Assembly (NCBI GenBank): GCA_038211015.1
Contig: JBBQVZ010000049.1
Location: 1-22,068 of the forward strand
Reading direction: 5' to 3'
Length of the DNA: 22,068 nt
Source of the DNA: JBBQVZ01 sp038211015
GTDB taxonomy: Bacteria > Actinomycetota > UBA4738 > HRBIN12
Shown: in pieces, positions 21,747 to 22,068 of the stretch
Position numbering within the stretch: position 1 is the first letter of the stretch
Layout: each line of letters opens with the position of its first letter
Made by a program: the position numbers and the translations under genes
Notes under the pieces: model-generated
Told to the model about the DNA's origin: nothing
Database searches by the model: none
Seen by the model: the letters and a program-made list of their open reading frames with translations, nothing else

Positions 21747-22068
21747 CTAGTCCAGCAACGCGTCGAACGCGTGCAGCGTCTCGTTCAGCCGCTCCGACAG
21801 CGTCCCCGCGAGCCACCGGTGCAGCTCCGCCGCGAGCTCCGGTTCCGTGGCCTCCATCCGCTCGATCGACGCGCGGCTGAGGCGCAGGACCACGCTCGGC
21901 GTCTCGGCCACCACGTCGGCCGTGCGTGGGACGCCCGTGTAGAGCGCGATCTCGCCGACGACCACACCGGGGAGCACGGTGCGGAGGCGCACGCGCGTCC
22001 CCTCGGGCGTCACCATCTCGACCTGGAGCCGGCCGGACTCCAGCACGAACACGTCGTCGGGCGGCTCG
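21747..22068 (-). CDS. C-terminus of a cyclic-nucleotide-binding-domain protein, probably a SulP transporter (partial)
   Basis: The gene enters from the right edge of the window, so only the last ~106 residues are seen: PPDDVFVLESGRLQVEMVTP, VRLRTVLPGVVVGEIALYTG, VPRTADVVAETPSVVLRLSR, then ELAAELHRWLAGTLSERLNE and DALLD-stop. This is the second half of a cNMP-binding beta barrel with the phosphate-binding-cassette pattern GEIALYTGVPRTA followed by a C helix. In SulP/SLC26 anion transporters with an appended cNMP domain the end looks just like this, so that is my preferred call. A stand-alone Crp-like protein is excluded only by the absence of an HTH. The Arg in PRTA is retained, so cyclic nucleotide binding is possible. 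Confidence 0.7.
   Translation of the reverse strand, partial: EPPDDVFVLESGRLQVEMVTPEGTRVRLRTVLPGVVVGEIALYTGVPRTADVVAETPSVVLRLSRASIERMEATEPELAAELHRWLAGTLSERLNETLHAFDALLD

Overview
The window is GC-rich (about two thirds G+C by eye) and uses GTG starts freely. Several genes carry a TANNNT -10-like hexamer only 6-9 nt before the start codon, as in leaderless transcripts. Class III cyclases with ATPase/TPR tails, an alpha/beta hydrolase of the kind usually fused to such cyclases, a PadR plus HAAS membrane-protein pair and a GYD protein suggest an uncultured member of the Actinomycetota. A related high-GC lineage such as some Chloroflexota cannot be excluded. No rRNA, tRNA or CRISPR array was seen.

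Layout. 0.1-2.3 kb, minus strand: a frameshifted lipoprotein, an intact secreted jelly-roll (LamG-like) protein and a broken zinc-dependent phospholipase C / S1-P1 nuclease-like gene. 2.6-3.9 kb: an intact GAF-histidine kinase without a response regulator. 3.9-5.2 kb: a small transposase scrap and short genes, including an excisionase-like HTH protein. 5.2-7.2 kb, minus: a 660-residue secreted protein with DUF11 and fibronectin III domains. 7.3-8.5 kb is a scar: the frameshifted last ~45 codons of a glutamine synthetase, the 3' end of an IS1-like transposase, and a truncated, frameshifted alpha/beta hydrolase. 8.7 kb: a GYD-domain gene with a terminator. 9.2-12.4 kb: an intact zinc-ribbon/cyclase/AAA/TPR protein. 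12.4-13.4 kb: an apparently complete IS481-type element ending at the cyclase stop codon. 13.4-15.6 kb is a second belt of broken genes: an unknown protein cut by the IS, a NERD-nuclease/SF1-helicase remnant, a membrane protein with a DTKAG motif, and a small unknown ORF.

15.7-19.4 kb is an ordered block of intact plus-strand genes: a Phd/YefM-type antitoxin with a 9-bp direct-repeat operator, a VapC-type PIN toxin, a RecQ-type helicase with a C-terminal phosphoribosyltransferase-like domain, and a short DprA-like Rossmann protein that starts inside the helicase stop codon (ATGA overlap). This is the best candidate in the window for a little-described DNA-processing or defence module. It is followed by a shortened PadR regulator with an overlapping HAAS-type membrane protein, then on the minus strand a membrane Ser/Thr kinase and the C-terminus of a probable SulP transporter with a cyclic-nucleotide-binding domain.

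Main cautions. At least six genes are frameshifted, all in the accessory stretches, while the long genes (1063, 690, 660, 480, 432 and 320 residues) are clean. This favours real decay over random sequencing error, but reads are needed to settle it. All functional calls come from motif recognition by eye.
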